36,949 nt of DNA, taken from positions 1 to 36,949 of the forward strand of contig JAFAZN010000139.1 of NCBI GenBank assembly GCA_019239775.1. Reading direction: 5' to 3'. Shown here one piece after another: positions 14,656 to 23,091 of the stretch (position 1 is the stretch's first letter; each line of letters starts with the position of its first letter). The notes beneath the pieces are model-generated. The model did no database searches. It had not been told where the DNA came from and saw only the letters and a list, made by a program, of their open reading frames with translations. This DNA is from Chloroflexota bacterium (GTDB lineage Bacteria; Chloroflexota; UBA6077; CF-72). The translations under genes and the position numbers were made by a program.

Positions 14656-16098
14656 ATGCTCTTTCGTCTGCTACGGCGCGCCAGTGACACGTTCGACCTC
14701 CCTCCTGCCGCTGTTGCGGAGCCGTCCCAGCCCGAACCCGAAACGTCCGAAACCGACGACGCACTCGCCGCCATGCAGGAGCACCAGGCGAGCCTGGCTG
14801 GAGCCGCCCAAGCGATCGCCAGTGGAGATCTCGCTCGCGAGGTGATGATCGAGTCCGAAGAAGACACCCTGGGAATAGCCTTCCGTGACATGCTCGCGGG
14901 CCTCCGCCGCCTCGTCGGACAGGTAAAGGATGCCGCGGGCGATGTCGATGCTGGCGCGCAGTCCGCTGGCGGGGCGATTTGCGCGGCCGACGCGAGCGTG
15001 CAGCAACTGCATTCCGCGATCGAAGGTATTGCTCGCGGCGCCGACGAACAGATCGGCCAGGTTCAGGCGGCTGCCGACGCCATTGCCCATGTTTCCGGTG
15101 ACGTTGACCAGGTGGCCTCGACGGCCCAGGAGCTTGCCGAGGCCAGCGTCCGCGCCCGAGTTGCAGCCGAACGCGGCGCCGACGCGGTGCGCGCCACCGT
15201 GCAGGGCATACGCGGGATCGCCGATTCGACCGCGAACGCGGCCGGCCGCGTGAGCGACCTCGACGCGTTGAGTCAGAAGATTGGCGCCGTGGTCGCCACC
15301 ATCGACGAGATTGCCGAGCAGACCAACTTGCTCGCGCTCAATGCCGCGATCGAAGCGGCCCGCGCGGGCGGCCATGGTCGCGGCTTTGCGGTCGTCGCCG
15401 GCGAGGTCCGCAAGCTTGCCGAACGCAGTCAGCGCGAGACGCACCAGATCGGCGAGCTTATCAGCAACATCCAACGCGAAACGCGTGAAACCGCGCAGTT
15501 GATCCTCGACGACGCCGAAGCCGCCAAGCGCGAACGCGAGCGGGCCGATCAGGCTGGCGCCGCGTTGGCGGAGCTGGTGGCGGCCGTCGAAGCTGCTGGC
15601 GGGCAGGCCGACGCGATCGTGGTTTCGGCACAGTCGGCCACCGTGGCAACACGCGCCCTGGCGAGCCTGATGCAGCCCGTTGGTGTGGTGGCGGAGGCCA
15701 ACGCGGTCGCAACGCGCGAGATGGCCACGACGGTGCAGGCCGCGGCCGATTCGATGGCCAACGCACGCGGCGGCACCGCGGCACTTGGAGAAACGGCCGA
15801 GCGCTTGCGCAAGCTCATCTCGCATTTCCGTCTGACGGATGCCCGCCGCCAGGCTGTGAACATTCCCGTAGCCGCCCGCTGCAGCGCCTGGCCTGAGGCT
15901 CGTCGGGCGAAGATCGTGGACCTCAGCGCCACGGGCGCGCGCATCGACGGGCTCGAGGCGCCCGAAGGCAGCATTCTCGACGTTGTCTTCACAGACGCCA
16001 ACGGTCTCAGGATGCACCGGCGTGCACTGGTGAAACGCAGTGTCAACGCCGATGGCGTGGCTTGGGTTGGCGTCGCCTTCGTGGCCGCCCCCGCCTGA
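14656..16098 (+). CDS. Soluble methyl-accepting chemotaxis-type protein with C-terminal PilZ domain
   Basis: This is a 480-residue protein without membrane segments or a recognisable sensor domain. A HAMP-like segment lies at about 40-95 ([11 protein letters not shown] with the following helix). A long coiled-coil signalling domain spans about 95-390, and its tip is well conserved: [20 protein letters not shown] (218-237) followed by [19 protein letters not shown] PilZ domain follows at about 397-476, with an intact DLSATG motif (422-427). The N-terminal RxxxR motif is imperfect (ARRQAVN), so c-di-GMP binding is uncertain. The ATG at 14656 is preferred because the upstream extension looks non-coding. 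No CheA, CheW or flagellar genes are in the window. It is divergent from the LCP-like gene. Confidence 0.88.
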   Translation: MLFRLLRRASDTFDLPPAAVAEPSQPEPETSETDDALAAMQEHQASLAGAAQAIASGDLAREVMIESEEDTLGIAFRDMLAGLRRLVGQVKDAAGDVDAGAQSAGGAICAADASVQQLHSAIEGIARGADEQIGQVQAAADAIAHVSGDVDQVASTAQELAEASVRARVAAERGADAVRATVQGIRGIADSTANAAGRVSDLDALSQKIGAVVATIDEIAEQTNLLALNAAIEAARAGGHGRGFAVVAGEVRKLAERSQRETHQIGELISNIQRETRETAQLILDDAEAAKRERERADQAGAALAELVAAVEAAGGQADAIVVSAQSATVATRALASLMQPVGVVAEANAVATREMATTVQAAADSMANARGGTAALGETAERLRKLISHFRLTDARRQAVNIPVAARCSAWPEARRAKIVDLSATGARIDGLEAPEGSILDVVFTDANGLRMHRRALVKRSVNADGVAWVGVAFVAAPA

Positions 16099-16135
16099 GC
16101 CTTCACGAGAGTCTTCTCACGGGAGGAGGAGTGGA

Positions 16136-17770
16136 TCACAACAGCACCGGATAAACGCCGCCGGCTGGTCCAATGACGGGCCAGACGTTGGACATCGGGC
16201 CCACGCTGACCTCGATCAAGGCGGGCCGTCTTGCTTGCACCGCCGAACGCAAGGCGGCTTCCAATGCGGATGGCGTGTCCACGCGCTCCGCGTCGATGGC
16301 AAAGGACTTGGCCATGGCGACGAAGTCGGGATTCACCAGTTCGCTGGCAAACACACGCCCGCCGAAAACCTGCTCCTGGGTGCGTTTGACGTTGCCGAAG
16401 GCGCTATCGTTGAAGACGATCGACACCACGTTGAGCCCGTGCTGGTGCTGGGTAGCCAGCTCACCCACCGAGTACATGAAGCCGCCGTCGCCGGCAATGG
16501 CCACGACCGCGCGGTCTGGGTTACCCGCCTGTGCCCCGAGCGCGGTGGTAAAGGCTGAGCCCAGGGTGCCCTGATAGCCCGGCCCAATGAAGGTGCGCGG
16601 CGCGTAGATGGGCAGGCCGACCGTGGCGTAGAAGGTGACCTGGGTGAGGTCGTTAACCGTGATCGCGTCATCGGGAAGGGCGCGACGGATGGCCTGCGTA
16701 TAGTCAGCCTGCGGCTGGAACGTGCTGAGCAGCTGCGCCGCCTGGCGTTTTCGGCCCTTCAACTCTTCACGTCGGGACGTTCGTGGTTTGGCACCATCCA
16801 GGAGGCCGCACAACGAACCCAACGCCCGACGTGCATCCGCGTGGATCCCGATGGTCGGGCTGCCGTGGCGCTCGAGCTCGTCCAGGTCCGCGTCGATACG
16901 AATCACCTGTGTACCGGGCGCGATGCCCCACACTCGGGCGGGCTGCCAGAAGCGCGTGCCCACCGCCAGGAGCACATCCGCTTCTTTGACCAGCGCTTGG
17001 CCGCTAACGCCGGTGTGCGCCAGGTCGTCTCGATCGGATAGCGCGCCGCGACCGTCCACGGACATCACGACCGGCGCCTCCAGCAGTCCGGCAAGCTGCT
17101 GTAGTTGCTGCCAGGCGCCGGCCATAAGCGTGCCGCCACCGCTGTAGATCACTGGTCGTTCGGCGGTTCGAAGCAGGTTGGCTGCCTGGCGGACGAGGTC
17201 CGGATCAGGCTGCGGTTTGTGCAGTTCCGACGGACTGCTGGAGTCTGTCTGTTGAACGGTCTGCAGCACGTCGGGAGGCAGCTCCACGGCGACTGGCCGC
17301 GGCCTGCCGCTCAGCGCTGCTTGGAACGCCGTTCGGACGAGTTGCGGGATTTCACATGGCTCGGTTGCGCGCCCGCACCACTTCGTGATGCTCTGCAGAA
17401 TGTGCTCCTGGTGTGGCACCTCGTGCAGGAGGCCAAAGCCCTGTCCGATGCCTTTTGAGTCCACGGTGCCGGTGAGGCATATCGTCGGCGAGGAGCACGC
17501 GTACGCGGTCGCCAGCGCCGCGCTCGCGTTGAGCAGGCCTGGTCCTGGGACGACCATGCACACGCCGGGCGCGCCGGTGGTGCGGGCGTAGCCGTCCGCC
17601 ATGTAGGCGGCGGCTTGCTCGTGGCGGACGTGCACCACGCGGATGCCTGTGCCGTACAGGGCGTCGAGCGCGTAGTCGAGCTGGACGCCCGGTAGCGCAA
17701 ACACGGTGCTGACGCCATGCGCGACAAGGGCCCGCGCCAGCGCCTGGCCACCGGTAAGCGCCTCAGCCAC
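16136..17770 (-). CDS. Thiamine-diphosphate-dependent enzyme, acetolactate synthase-like
   Basis: This cytoplasmic enzyme of 544 residues has the three-domain POX/acetolactate synthase layout. N-terminal PYR domain: ALPGVQLDYALDAL, with the catalytic glutamate Glu51 in HVRHEQAAAYMADGYAR. A middle domain contains RPVIYSGGGTLMAGAW. The C-terminal PP domain carries the ThDP/Mg motif from GDGGF to the Asn in VFND (about 427-455). No regulatory-subunit gene is adjacent, so a catabolic or anaplerotic decarboxylase/lyase role is as likely as branched-chain amino acid synthesis. The GTG at 17770 (MAEALTGGQALAR) is chosen because the homologous domain starts there; the longer frame runs into the XpaC-like gene. 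It begins 31 bases downstream of that gene. Confidence 0.85.
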   Translation of the reverse strand: MAEALTGGQALARALVAHGVSTVFALPGVQLDYALDALYGTGIRVVHVRHEQAAAYMADGYARTTGAPGVCMVVPGPGLLNASAALATAYACSSPTICLTGTVDSKGIGQGFGLLHEVPHQEHILQSITKWCGRATEPCEIPQLVRTAFQAALSGRPRPVAVELPPDVLQTVQQTDSSSPSELHKPQPDPDLVRQAANLLRTAERPVIYSGGGTLMAGAWQQLQQLAGLLEAPVVMSVDGRGALSDRDDLAHTGVSGQALVKEADVLLAVGTRFWQPARVWGIAPGTQVIRIDADLDELERHGSPTIGIHADARRALGSLCGLLDGAKPRTSRREELKGRKRQAAQLLSTFQPQADYTQAIRRALPDDAITVNDLTQVTFYATVGLPIYAPRTFIGPGYQGTLGSAFTTALGAQAGNPDRAVVAIAGDGGFMYSVGELATQHQHGLNVVSIVFNDSAFGNVKRTQEQVFGGRVFASELVNPDFVAMAKSFAIDAERVDTPSALEAALRSAVQARRPALIEVSVGPMSNVWPVIGPAGGVYPVLL

Positions 17771-17801
17771 TCGGCCAGCGTAGCCGAAGCGCGCCCTCCG
17801 G

Positions 17802-18452
17802 TCAGGCCGAAAGGGACTCTTTTCCTGCGGCGCCCTCGCGCTGGCCGAAGCGGGCTTCGAGGAAGCGGCGGTTCGCCAGCAGCCGGTCGGCATCCTGGCG
17901 CTGCAGGTCCTGGGCGATGTCGTCCAGTTTGGTATCGAGCAAGTCCAGTTGTGCCCGAAGCTCGGTGCGAGCCGTTCGAGCGCCGTCAGCGGCGAGGGGC
18001 TTGTCCACCGCATCCGCTGGCAGGGAGAGGAACGCGTTCACCGTGCGCGGCAGATACTCGGAGGCGGTCTGTCGTACCAGATACAGATCTTGTGAGAAGG
18101 GCGGGAAGCGGTCCGCATACCCGAGCAGGACGTCTACCTTGCGGCGAATCTGCTCAACCTTCACCTGAAGGTCGATCGGCAACTCGGCGCGCCGTAACGG
18201 GCGCGGACCCTTCTTTGGCGGCGATTGCCTCTCGGCCGAACGCAATGGCGCAACACCAGGTGTGTTGGTAGCCCAGTCAGGATGGCGCCAGCGGCGGCGG
18301 TGCTGTCCGTCTTCATGCCAGAACAGCCAGGCGCCCAGTCCGATCAGCAGCCACGGCCAGGCGCCGCCAATGAGCCAGAAGAGCCCCGCAAACAGGCTTC
18401 CGACTGTGGCGAACAGCACCAGGATCAGCAGAATTGGGAGCAACACCCACAT
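17802..18452 (-). CDS. XpaC-like membrane protein paired with TelA
   Basis: This is a 216-residue protein with two closely spaced N-terminal hydrophobic segments (about 2-23 and 27-45), a basic linker, and a helical, probably coiled-coil C-terminal half (about 90-205; e.g. QVKVEQIRRKVDVLLGYADR and LRAQLDLLDTKLDDIAQDLQ). This layout and its position behind telA match the XpaC/5-bromo-4-chloroindolyl phosphate hydrolysis family, which is commonly encoded next to TelA; detailed residue similarity could not be checked. Its ribosome site AAGGAG overlaps the last codons of telA, and the ATG lies five bases after the telA stop, so translation is probably coupled. It probably acts at the membrane together with TelA. 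Confidence 0.65.
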   Translation of the reverse strand: MWVLLPILLILVLFATVGSLFAGLFWLIGGAWPWLLIGLGAWLFWHEDGQHRRRWRHPDWATNTPGVAPLRSAERQSPPKKGPRPLRRAELPIDLQVKVEQIRRKVDVLLGYADRFPPFSQDLYLVRQTASEYLPRTVNAFLSLPADAVDKPLAADGARTARTELRAQLDLLDTKLDDIAQDLQRQDADRLLANRRFLEARFGQREGAAGKESLSA

Positions 18453-18457
18453 GCGTT

Positions 18458-19699
18458 TCAGGCTCCTTGGTCGCTCGCCGGCAACGTGAGCTCGGAAACC
18501 AGCCCGTTGGCTCTGGCCTGAGCTAGTTCCGCAGACCGCGCGCGTTCGGCATATTCACGCGCTCGCCCGATCTCGGTCGTCAGGCTATCGATGGTCTTGC
18601 GCATGTTGTCGAGTGCGGCGAGCTTGAATGTGTCAATCGTATCAATCGTCGCGTAGATATTGTTGAAGGCCGCCTGCAGTTTTTCAATGCTAACGGTGGA
18701 TGAAGCCGCCTGATTGGCGATCTCCAGCGTTTGCTGCCGCAGCATCTGCGAGGTCGACTCGATGATGTTGCCGGTGGTGGTGTTGAGCGCGGTGACCTGA
18801 TCGAGCACCAGCTTTTGGTTGCACAGCGCCAGCGCGGCGATAACCGCGGTGCGCAGCGCCGACACGGTCGTCGTGGTTGCCCGCTCGACACCTTTGATCA
18901 GCTCGAGGTTGTTCTTGCGAATGAGGTCCAGCGCCAGATAACCCTGCACCACGACGGCGAGCTGCGTGAGCAGGTCCTGCCGCTTCTGTCGCACGTAGAA
19001 CAGCGCATCTTCTTTAAGGGCGCGCGCCTTCTCGTGATCCTTCGGCTCGATGTCCGAGATCTTGCGCGTGAGCGCCTCGTCGAGGGCGCCGGCCATGTGG
19101 GTGTACTGTTCGAGGCGCGATTTCATCGCCCAGAGGTAGACCTTCTCCTGCTCCAGGGCGGCGTTGTCGCGCATCAGCTCGTCCTGGCCGCGGTACAGGC
19201 CTGCCACGATGGCTTCGATCTGATGCTGTGCCGACTGGTAGCGACGGAAATAATCGTTGACCTGAGTCCCAAAGGGCGCTTTGCGGAAGTTCATGAAGCC
19301 GCGACGAGGCACCAGATGGCGGGACGGGTCGAGGTCTTCAACTTGCTGGCGCAAAGCTACCAGCGACGACGACACCTGTGACCCTTGCGCCATCGGACCT
19401 TGTTTCAGCGCGTGCAGCGGCCGATCCAGAAAGCGGCTCGAGGCTTCCGCCGAGCGACGAATCTCGTCGTAGCCCATGCGGCTGATCTGGGAGACTTTGC
19501 GCTCGAACTCGGGTGACTGGGCTTCGAGCGACGTAAGTGCGTCGATGTAGCTGTCGACCGCCGCCGTGATGCGAGCCGCGGTGGCCTCGTCGACTTTGAT
19601 CGTGGCCGCTGCCTGTTGAGGCGAGACGGGTGGGGTCGGTGCAGGCGGCTCGAGGACGAGCTCGTCAGCGCTCTCCGCCTCGGGCGCGGTAGTGGTCAT
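18458..19699 (-). CDS. telA: TelA family (toxic anion resistance) protein
   Basis: This 413-residue, largely alpha-helical cytoplasmic protein belongs to the TelA family (PF05816). Recognisable blocks: SRMGYDEIRRSAEASSRFLD (about 93-112), the conserved FMNFRKAPFGTQVNDYFRRY (about 155-174), a GQDELMRDNAALEQEK helix, YVRQKRQDLLTQLAVVVQGY, and a C-terminal LQAAFNNIYATIDTIDTFK segment. The family is named for tellurite resistance but also contributes to antimicrobial and envelope stress tolerance; the mechanism is unclear. The ATG at 19699 has an AGGAGG eleven bases upstream, but both are enclosed in a long hairpin (19697-19744). The XpaC-like gene follows immediately, and an exported protein gene lies 65 bases upstream on the same strand. 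Confidence 0.92.
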   Translation of the reverse strand: MTTTAPEAESADELVLEPPAPTPPVSPQQAAATIKVDEATAARITAAVDSYIDALTSLEAQSPEFERKVSQISRMGYDEIRRSAEASSRFLDRPLHALKQGPMAQGSQVSSSLVALRQQVEDLDPSRHLVPRRGFMNFRKAPFGTQVNDYFRRYQSAQHQIEAIVAGLYRGQDELMRDNAALEQEKVYLWAMKSRLEQYTHMAGALDEALTRKISDIEPKDHEKARALKEDALFYVRQKRQDLLTQLAVVVQGYLALDLIRKNNLELIKGVERATTTTVSALRTAVIAALALCNQKLVLDQVTALNTTTGNIIESTSQMLRQQTLEIANQAASSTVSIEKLQAAFNNIYATIDTIDTFKLAALDNMRKTIDSLTTEIGRAREYAERARSAELAQARANGLVSELTLPASDQGA

Positions 19700-19744
19700 C
19701 GGGTGTTGGTCCTCCTCATATCAAGGAGTTGGACGCACCCGATG
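19697..19744 (-). promoter_or_regulatory. Hairpin pairing the telA ribosome site and start codon
   Basis: On the minus strand a 48-base element folds on itself. CATCGGGTG (19736-19744) pairs perfectly with CACCCGATG (19697-19705), the last three bases being the telA ATG. Inside, GTCC pairs with GGAC and TCCT with AGGA of the AGGAGG ribosome site, leaving a seven-base loop (TGATATG) and small bulges. The ribosome site and start codon would both be buried, suggesting translational control. It also starts 20 bases after the upstream gene's stop, so it could act as a 3' end structure; no T-tract is seen. Confidence 0.6.
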
Positions 19745-19764
19745 GCCGAAGGGTTGCACGACTG

Positions 19765-20847
19765 TTACTGGAGCGCGAAATACACCCGGTCGGACGCGTT
19801 TGGCTGGTTGTCAAACGCGACGAGCGAGCCGATGTCGCCTGCCCGCACCACGAAGCAGATATTGCCGCGCTCAGCCTGACCCTGGGTGACCACGTTCGGT
19901 GTGAGCGGATCAGGGATCGGGCCGCAGCTATTACTGACCTGGTCGTAAGTCAGGCTGGTCGCGGTGCTGTAGAGCGCAACGCGCACGCTGCCAAATACGC
20001 CAGTACCTTGTCCGAGATAGGTCGCCTGCGCGCGGACGACATAGTCGCGCTGATCCGACGCGGGCGCGTTTGCGAGCGGGATCTCGGCCTTGATGCCTGT
20101 GTAGGCATCGGGCGTCACGCCCTGAATCACGAGCTGCCAGCCGTCGACCAGGTTGCCCGGCGCGCCGAGCGGCAGTGGCTGCTGCAGGGAGCCAGCTCCC
20201 GTACGCGGTCCAGCCGCGGGTGTCGCGGTCGGAACTCCTGGGATCGGGATGGGCGTAAAGGTCGGCTGAGCCTGGATTTGCGGAATGACGTAGGTGAAGG
20301 GTGTTGGCGTGAGCAGCGTGCTTGACTGAGAGATCGGTGTCCCAGCCGGCATCGGCGCGGTCTGCTCCGGTTCAGTGCCCGGCTCCGTCGGGGGCGCCAG
20401 CGAGATGCCCGCGGTGGCGATGGTGGCGCCGTTGCCCTGTCCGACGGCAACGGTGTAGTCGCCCACGTCCAGAGCCGGATGTTTCTGGATCGGATCGGCG
20501 CACAGGTTGACCTCGAGGGTTAGCTGACCCTGGGGCGAAACCCACACGCTGCTCCAGTGCTCACGCGCGGCGCCGCTCGCGTCGAACAGATTGCCCACGA
20601 GATGCTGGGTAGACCAGGCATCGAAGCCGCTGCCGCGGACCTCGAGATAGCGGAAGCCAGCGGCGTTTGGATCGCAGATGACGGGGCTGTAGTCGGACGG
20701 CTGCAGGATCGGGCCAGTTGGCGCCTGGTCCTCTGGCTGCGGCGAGCTCTGGTCGGAGCCGCCGGAGGACTGCGCGAACACAGTGGTGGCAAGCGAGAGC
20801 GCGACCACCAGGATGACAAGAAAAGCCAGTCTCACAGTGACATCCAT
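19765..20847 (-). CDS. Exported protein with Ig-like N-terminal and DUF4352-like C-terminal parts
   Basis: This is a 360-residue secreted protein. The ATG at 20847 gives a clear signal peptide (VRLAFLVILVVALSLATTVFAQ), unlike the longer frame. After an acidic Ser/Pro linker, residues about 50-145 look like an IPT/Ig-type strand-rich domain (FRYLEVRGSGFDAW). A Pro/Thr stretch with TPTPF follows (about 150-230). The C-terminal part (about 240-360) resembles DUF4352-type beta-sandwich domains: GWQLVIQGV, then YVVRAQATYLGQGTGVF and a late RGNICFVVRAGDIGSLVAFD. The family call is by pattern only, and the function is unknown. It lies upstream of telA on the same strand and may belong to that operon, which suggests an envelope-stress role. 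Confidence 0.7.
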   Translation of the reverse strand: MDVTVRLAFLVILVVALSLATTVFAQSSGGSDQSSPQPEDQAPTGPILQPSDYSPVICDPNAAGFRYLEVRGSGFDAWSTQHLVGNLFDASGAAREHWSSVWVSPQGQLTLEVNLCADPIQKHPALDVGDYTVAVGQGNGATIATAGISLAPPTEPGTEPEQTAPMPAGTPISQSSTLLTPTPFTYVIPQIQAQPTFTPIPIPGVPTATPAAGPRTGAGSLQQPLPLGAPGNLVDGWQLVIQGVTPDAYTGIKAEIPLANAPASDQRDYVVRAQATYLGQGTGVFGSVRVALYSTATSLTYDQVSNSCGPIPDPLTPNVVTQGQAERGNICFVVRAGDIGSLVAFDNQPNASDRVYFALQ

Positions 20848-20963
20848 TCTGGGGCGTGTGAAAGCCTCTGTTCCAGTAACGCCATGCGCCCGGTGAACTT
20901 CGTGGCGGACAAGAAGTTCGGCCGAAAACCCGCTCGTATGGTTGTGAATGGCCTGCCGCGTTC

Positions 20964-21788
20964 CTAGGCGCGGCGTGGCAGGTCCACCGAGTAGAGATAG
21001 CGGTCGCCGCGAACGATGCTTTCTTGCCATTCGATCGGCCCACGGTCTGACCAGGTGGTGCGTTCAACCAGGAACGCCGGTGCGCCTGCGCTGGCGTGCA
21101 GCAGCCGCGCAATCTGACGGCTGAGCACTGTCGGACGGATGGCCTCTCGGGCGTGCGTTACGCGCAAGCCAACCAGCCGCTCGAGCGCGTCATAGAGCGC
21201 TTCCTGCTCCAGCGACTTTTCATCCATGTATTTGCTTAGGTCGCGGGGCAAACACGTGGTCTCCAGGATTAGCGGATCGTCGTCCGCCGTTCGCACGCGC
21301 ACGATTCGCTCGACCTCGCTGCCGATCGGCACCTCGAGTCGCGCCGCGAAGTCGGCATCGGCCGGCACAACCTTCCGTTCGAGCACGTACGATCGCTGGC
21401 TCGCCCCACGCGCCCGCGCTTCCCACGCGAACGCGTAAAACGTGCTGAGGCTGCGTTCGATCACCGGCGGTGGACTTGACGAGACAACGGTGGTGCCACG
21501 CCCACGTTCGCGCCGCAGCAAACCTTCGTTGGTCAACACGCCCAGCGCATGCCGCACCGTGTGGCGACTCACGCCAATCTGTGCGGCGAGCTCCAGTTCA
21601 CCGGGCAAGATCGCGCCGGTCGCAATGGCGCCATCGCGGATAAGCCCACGCAGTGTGCTCTCGAGGCGACTGTGCAGCGGCCCCGTCTGGCGCGCCTTGA
21701 CCTCGGCCGCGAGCGTCCGCGCATCGAGCGGAGTCCGGTGATCAACGACCAACGCTCTGTCCGCGCTCCTTTGCGTTTCCCTTCGCAC
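20964..21788 (-). CDS. GntR/HutC-family transcriptional regulator
   Basis: This is a 274-residue DNA-binding repressor type. The N-terminal winged helix lies at about 36-100: LHSRLESTLRGLIRDGAIATG, then the recognition-helix region ELAAQIGVSRHTVRHALGVL and the wing LLRRERGRGTTVV. Residues about 115-270 form a UTRA ligand-binding domain, as in HutC, NagR/YvoA and PhnF (ARRRVLER-like strand, ILETTCLPRD, and the terminal FLVERTTWSDRGPIEWQESIVRGDRY). The GTG start at 21788 has GGAG seven bases before it. It lies inside the end of the type II NADH dehydrogenase gene (47-base overlap), so the two are probably translated together. A sugar-phosphate ligand is possible given the nearby BadF-type kinase, but that is inference. 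Confidence 0.9.
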   Translation of the reverse strand: MRRETQRSADRALVVDHRTPLDARTLAAEVKARQTGPLHSRLESTLRGLIRDGAIATGAILPGELELAAQIGVSRHTVRHALGVLTNEGLLRRERGRGTTVVSSSPPPVIERSLSTFYAFAWEARARGASQRSYVLERKVVPADADFAARLEVPIGSEVERIVRVRTADDDPLILETTCLPRDLSKYMDEKSLEQEALYDALERLVGLRVTHAREAIRPTVLSRQIARLLHASAGAPAFLVERTTWSDRGPIEWQESIVRGDRYLYSVDLPRRA

Positions 21789-23061
21789 CGACCAGCTCCG
21801 CCGCCGGCCAACCCGCCTGCCACGGACCGGTGATCAGTCGCGCGCCGCGCTCGTAGCTGATGTACGAGGCGGCCCACTGGACCAGCACGAGCAGTCTGTT
21901 CTCGAAGCCGATCAGGTAGAGCAGGTGAATGAACAGCCATGCGAGCCAGGCAATGAAGCCGTGCAGGTGCAGGAAGCGGATCTCAGCAACCGCGGCGGCG
22001 CGGCCAATGGTGGCCATGCTGCCTCGGTCGAAGTAGTGGAAGGGACGGCGGCCCTCGCCGTTGATGCTGCGCCAGACGTTGTCCGCGGCAGCCTCACCCT
22101 GCTGAATGGCGACCGGCGCCAGTCCGGGCAGCGGCTTGCCGTTGGGCTGGCGCAAGAGCGCAAGGTCACCTGCGACGAAGACCTCCGGGTGATCAGCCAG
22201 GCTCAGATCAGGCTGCACGGGAACCCGACCACTCTTATCCACTTCGACGCCGAGCTGACGGCCCAGCGGTGAGGACGCTACACCAGCCGCCCACAGCACC
22301 GTATAGGTCGGAAGCTGATGGTCGCCGATCGTCACGTGGTCCGGCTGGATGTCGGTGGCGCCTTCGCCCGTTCGCACCTCCACCCCGATGTGTTCGAGCG
22401 CGCGCTGCGCGCTGGCTGACAGATCGGGCGGATACGCCTCCAGGATCCGTTCGCCGCGTTCGAGCAGGATCACGCGCGCCTGGCGCGGATCGAAATGGCG
22501 GAAGTCCTGGCTGATGGTGTGCCGCGCGATCTCGGCGATTGCGCCGGCGAGCTCAACGCCGGTCGGACCACCGCCGACGACGACGAAGGTCAGCAGCGCT
22601 TGCTGGCGCGCCGGGTCCTCTTCACGCTCGGCCAGTTCGAATGCGAGGAAGATGCGCCGACGCATCTCCAGTGCGTCCGCCAGCGACTTGAGGCCTGGCG
22701 CCATCGGCTCCCATTCCGGATGAGCGAAATAGGAATGGCGGGCGCCCGTGGCCACGACGAGATAGTCGTAGCGAACCTCATCACCGTCTTCGAGCGTGAC
22801 GGTCCGCGCGTTCACGTCGACGTGCTCGACTTCGCCGAGAAGGACCTCGACGTTGCGGTACTTGCGCAGGATCGCGCGCAACGGCTCCGCGATCTCGCCC
22901 GGCGACAGCGCCGCGGTGGCGACCTGGTACAGCAGTGGCTGGAACAGGTGGTAGTTCAGTCGATCGATCAGGACCACGTGAACCCCGCGCCGCGCAAGCG
23001 ACCGCGCCGCGTACAGCCCAGCGAACCCGCCGCCGACCACGACCACAGTTGGTGAGGCCAC
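21742..23061 (-). CDS. ndh: Type II NADH dehydrogenase (NDH-2)
   Basis: This is a 439-residue membrane-associated flavoprotein that passes electrons from NADH to quinone without pumping protons. The FAD-binding Rossmann motif is VVVVGGGFAGLYAARSLARR (about 6-25), followed by the NDH-2 signature NYHLFQPLLYQVATAALSP (about 38-56). The NADH-binding motif is FVVVGGGPTGVELAGAIAEI (about 159-178). The second FAD contact is FVAGDLALL, and the quinone-site region AIQQGEAAADN follows. The C-terminus has amphipathic and hydrophobic helices (IAWLAWLFIHLLYLIGFENR), as expected for membrane attachment. The length is typical. The start is a GTG 30 bases from the divergent kinase gene. The GntR-type regulator overlaps its 3' end. 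Confidence 0.93.
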   Translation of the reverse strand: MASPTVVVVGGGFAGLYAARSLARRGVHVVLIDRLNYHLFQPLLYQVATAALSPGEIAEPLRAILRKYRNVEVLLGEVEHVDVNARTVTLEDGDEVRYDYLVVATGARHSYFAHPEWEPMAPGLKSLADALEMRRRIFLAFELAEREEDPARQQALLTFVVVGGGPTGVELAGAIAEIARHTISQDFRHFDPRQARVILLERGERILEAYPPDLSASAQRALEHIGVEVRTGEGATDIQPDHVTIGDHQLPTYTVLWAAGVASSPLGRQLGVEVDKSGRVPVQPDLSLADHPEVFVAGDLALLRQPNGKPLPGLAPVAIQQGEAAADNVWRSINGEGRRPFHYFDRGSMATIGRAAAVAEIRFLHLHGFIAWLAWLFIHLLYLIGFENRLLVLVQWAASYISYERGARLITGPWQAGWPAAELVGAKGNAKERGQSVGR

Positions 23062-23091
23062 GCTTCAGGATACCTTTGGAAGCCACACCGA

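Noticed and set aside
14671..16017. 448-codon minus-strand open frame opposite the chemoreceptor gene
   Set aside because: High G+C produces long antisense frames. This one has no recognisable domain, whereas the plus-strand product has a perfect MCP tip and a PilZ domain.
20848..20963. Possible small gene between the exported protein and the GntR regulator
   Set aside because: The minus-strand frame here is only the upstream extension of the exported protein. It lacks a ribosome site and the signal peptide places the start at 20847.
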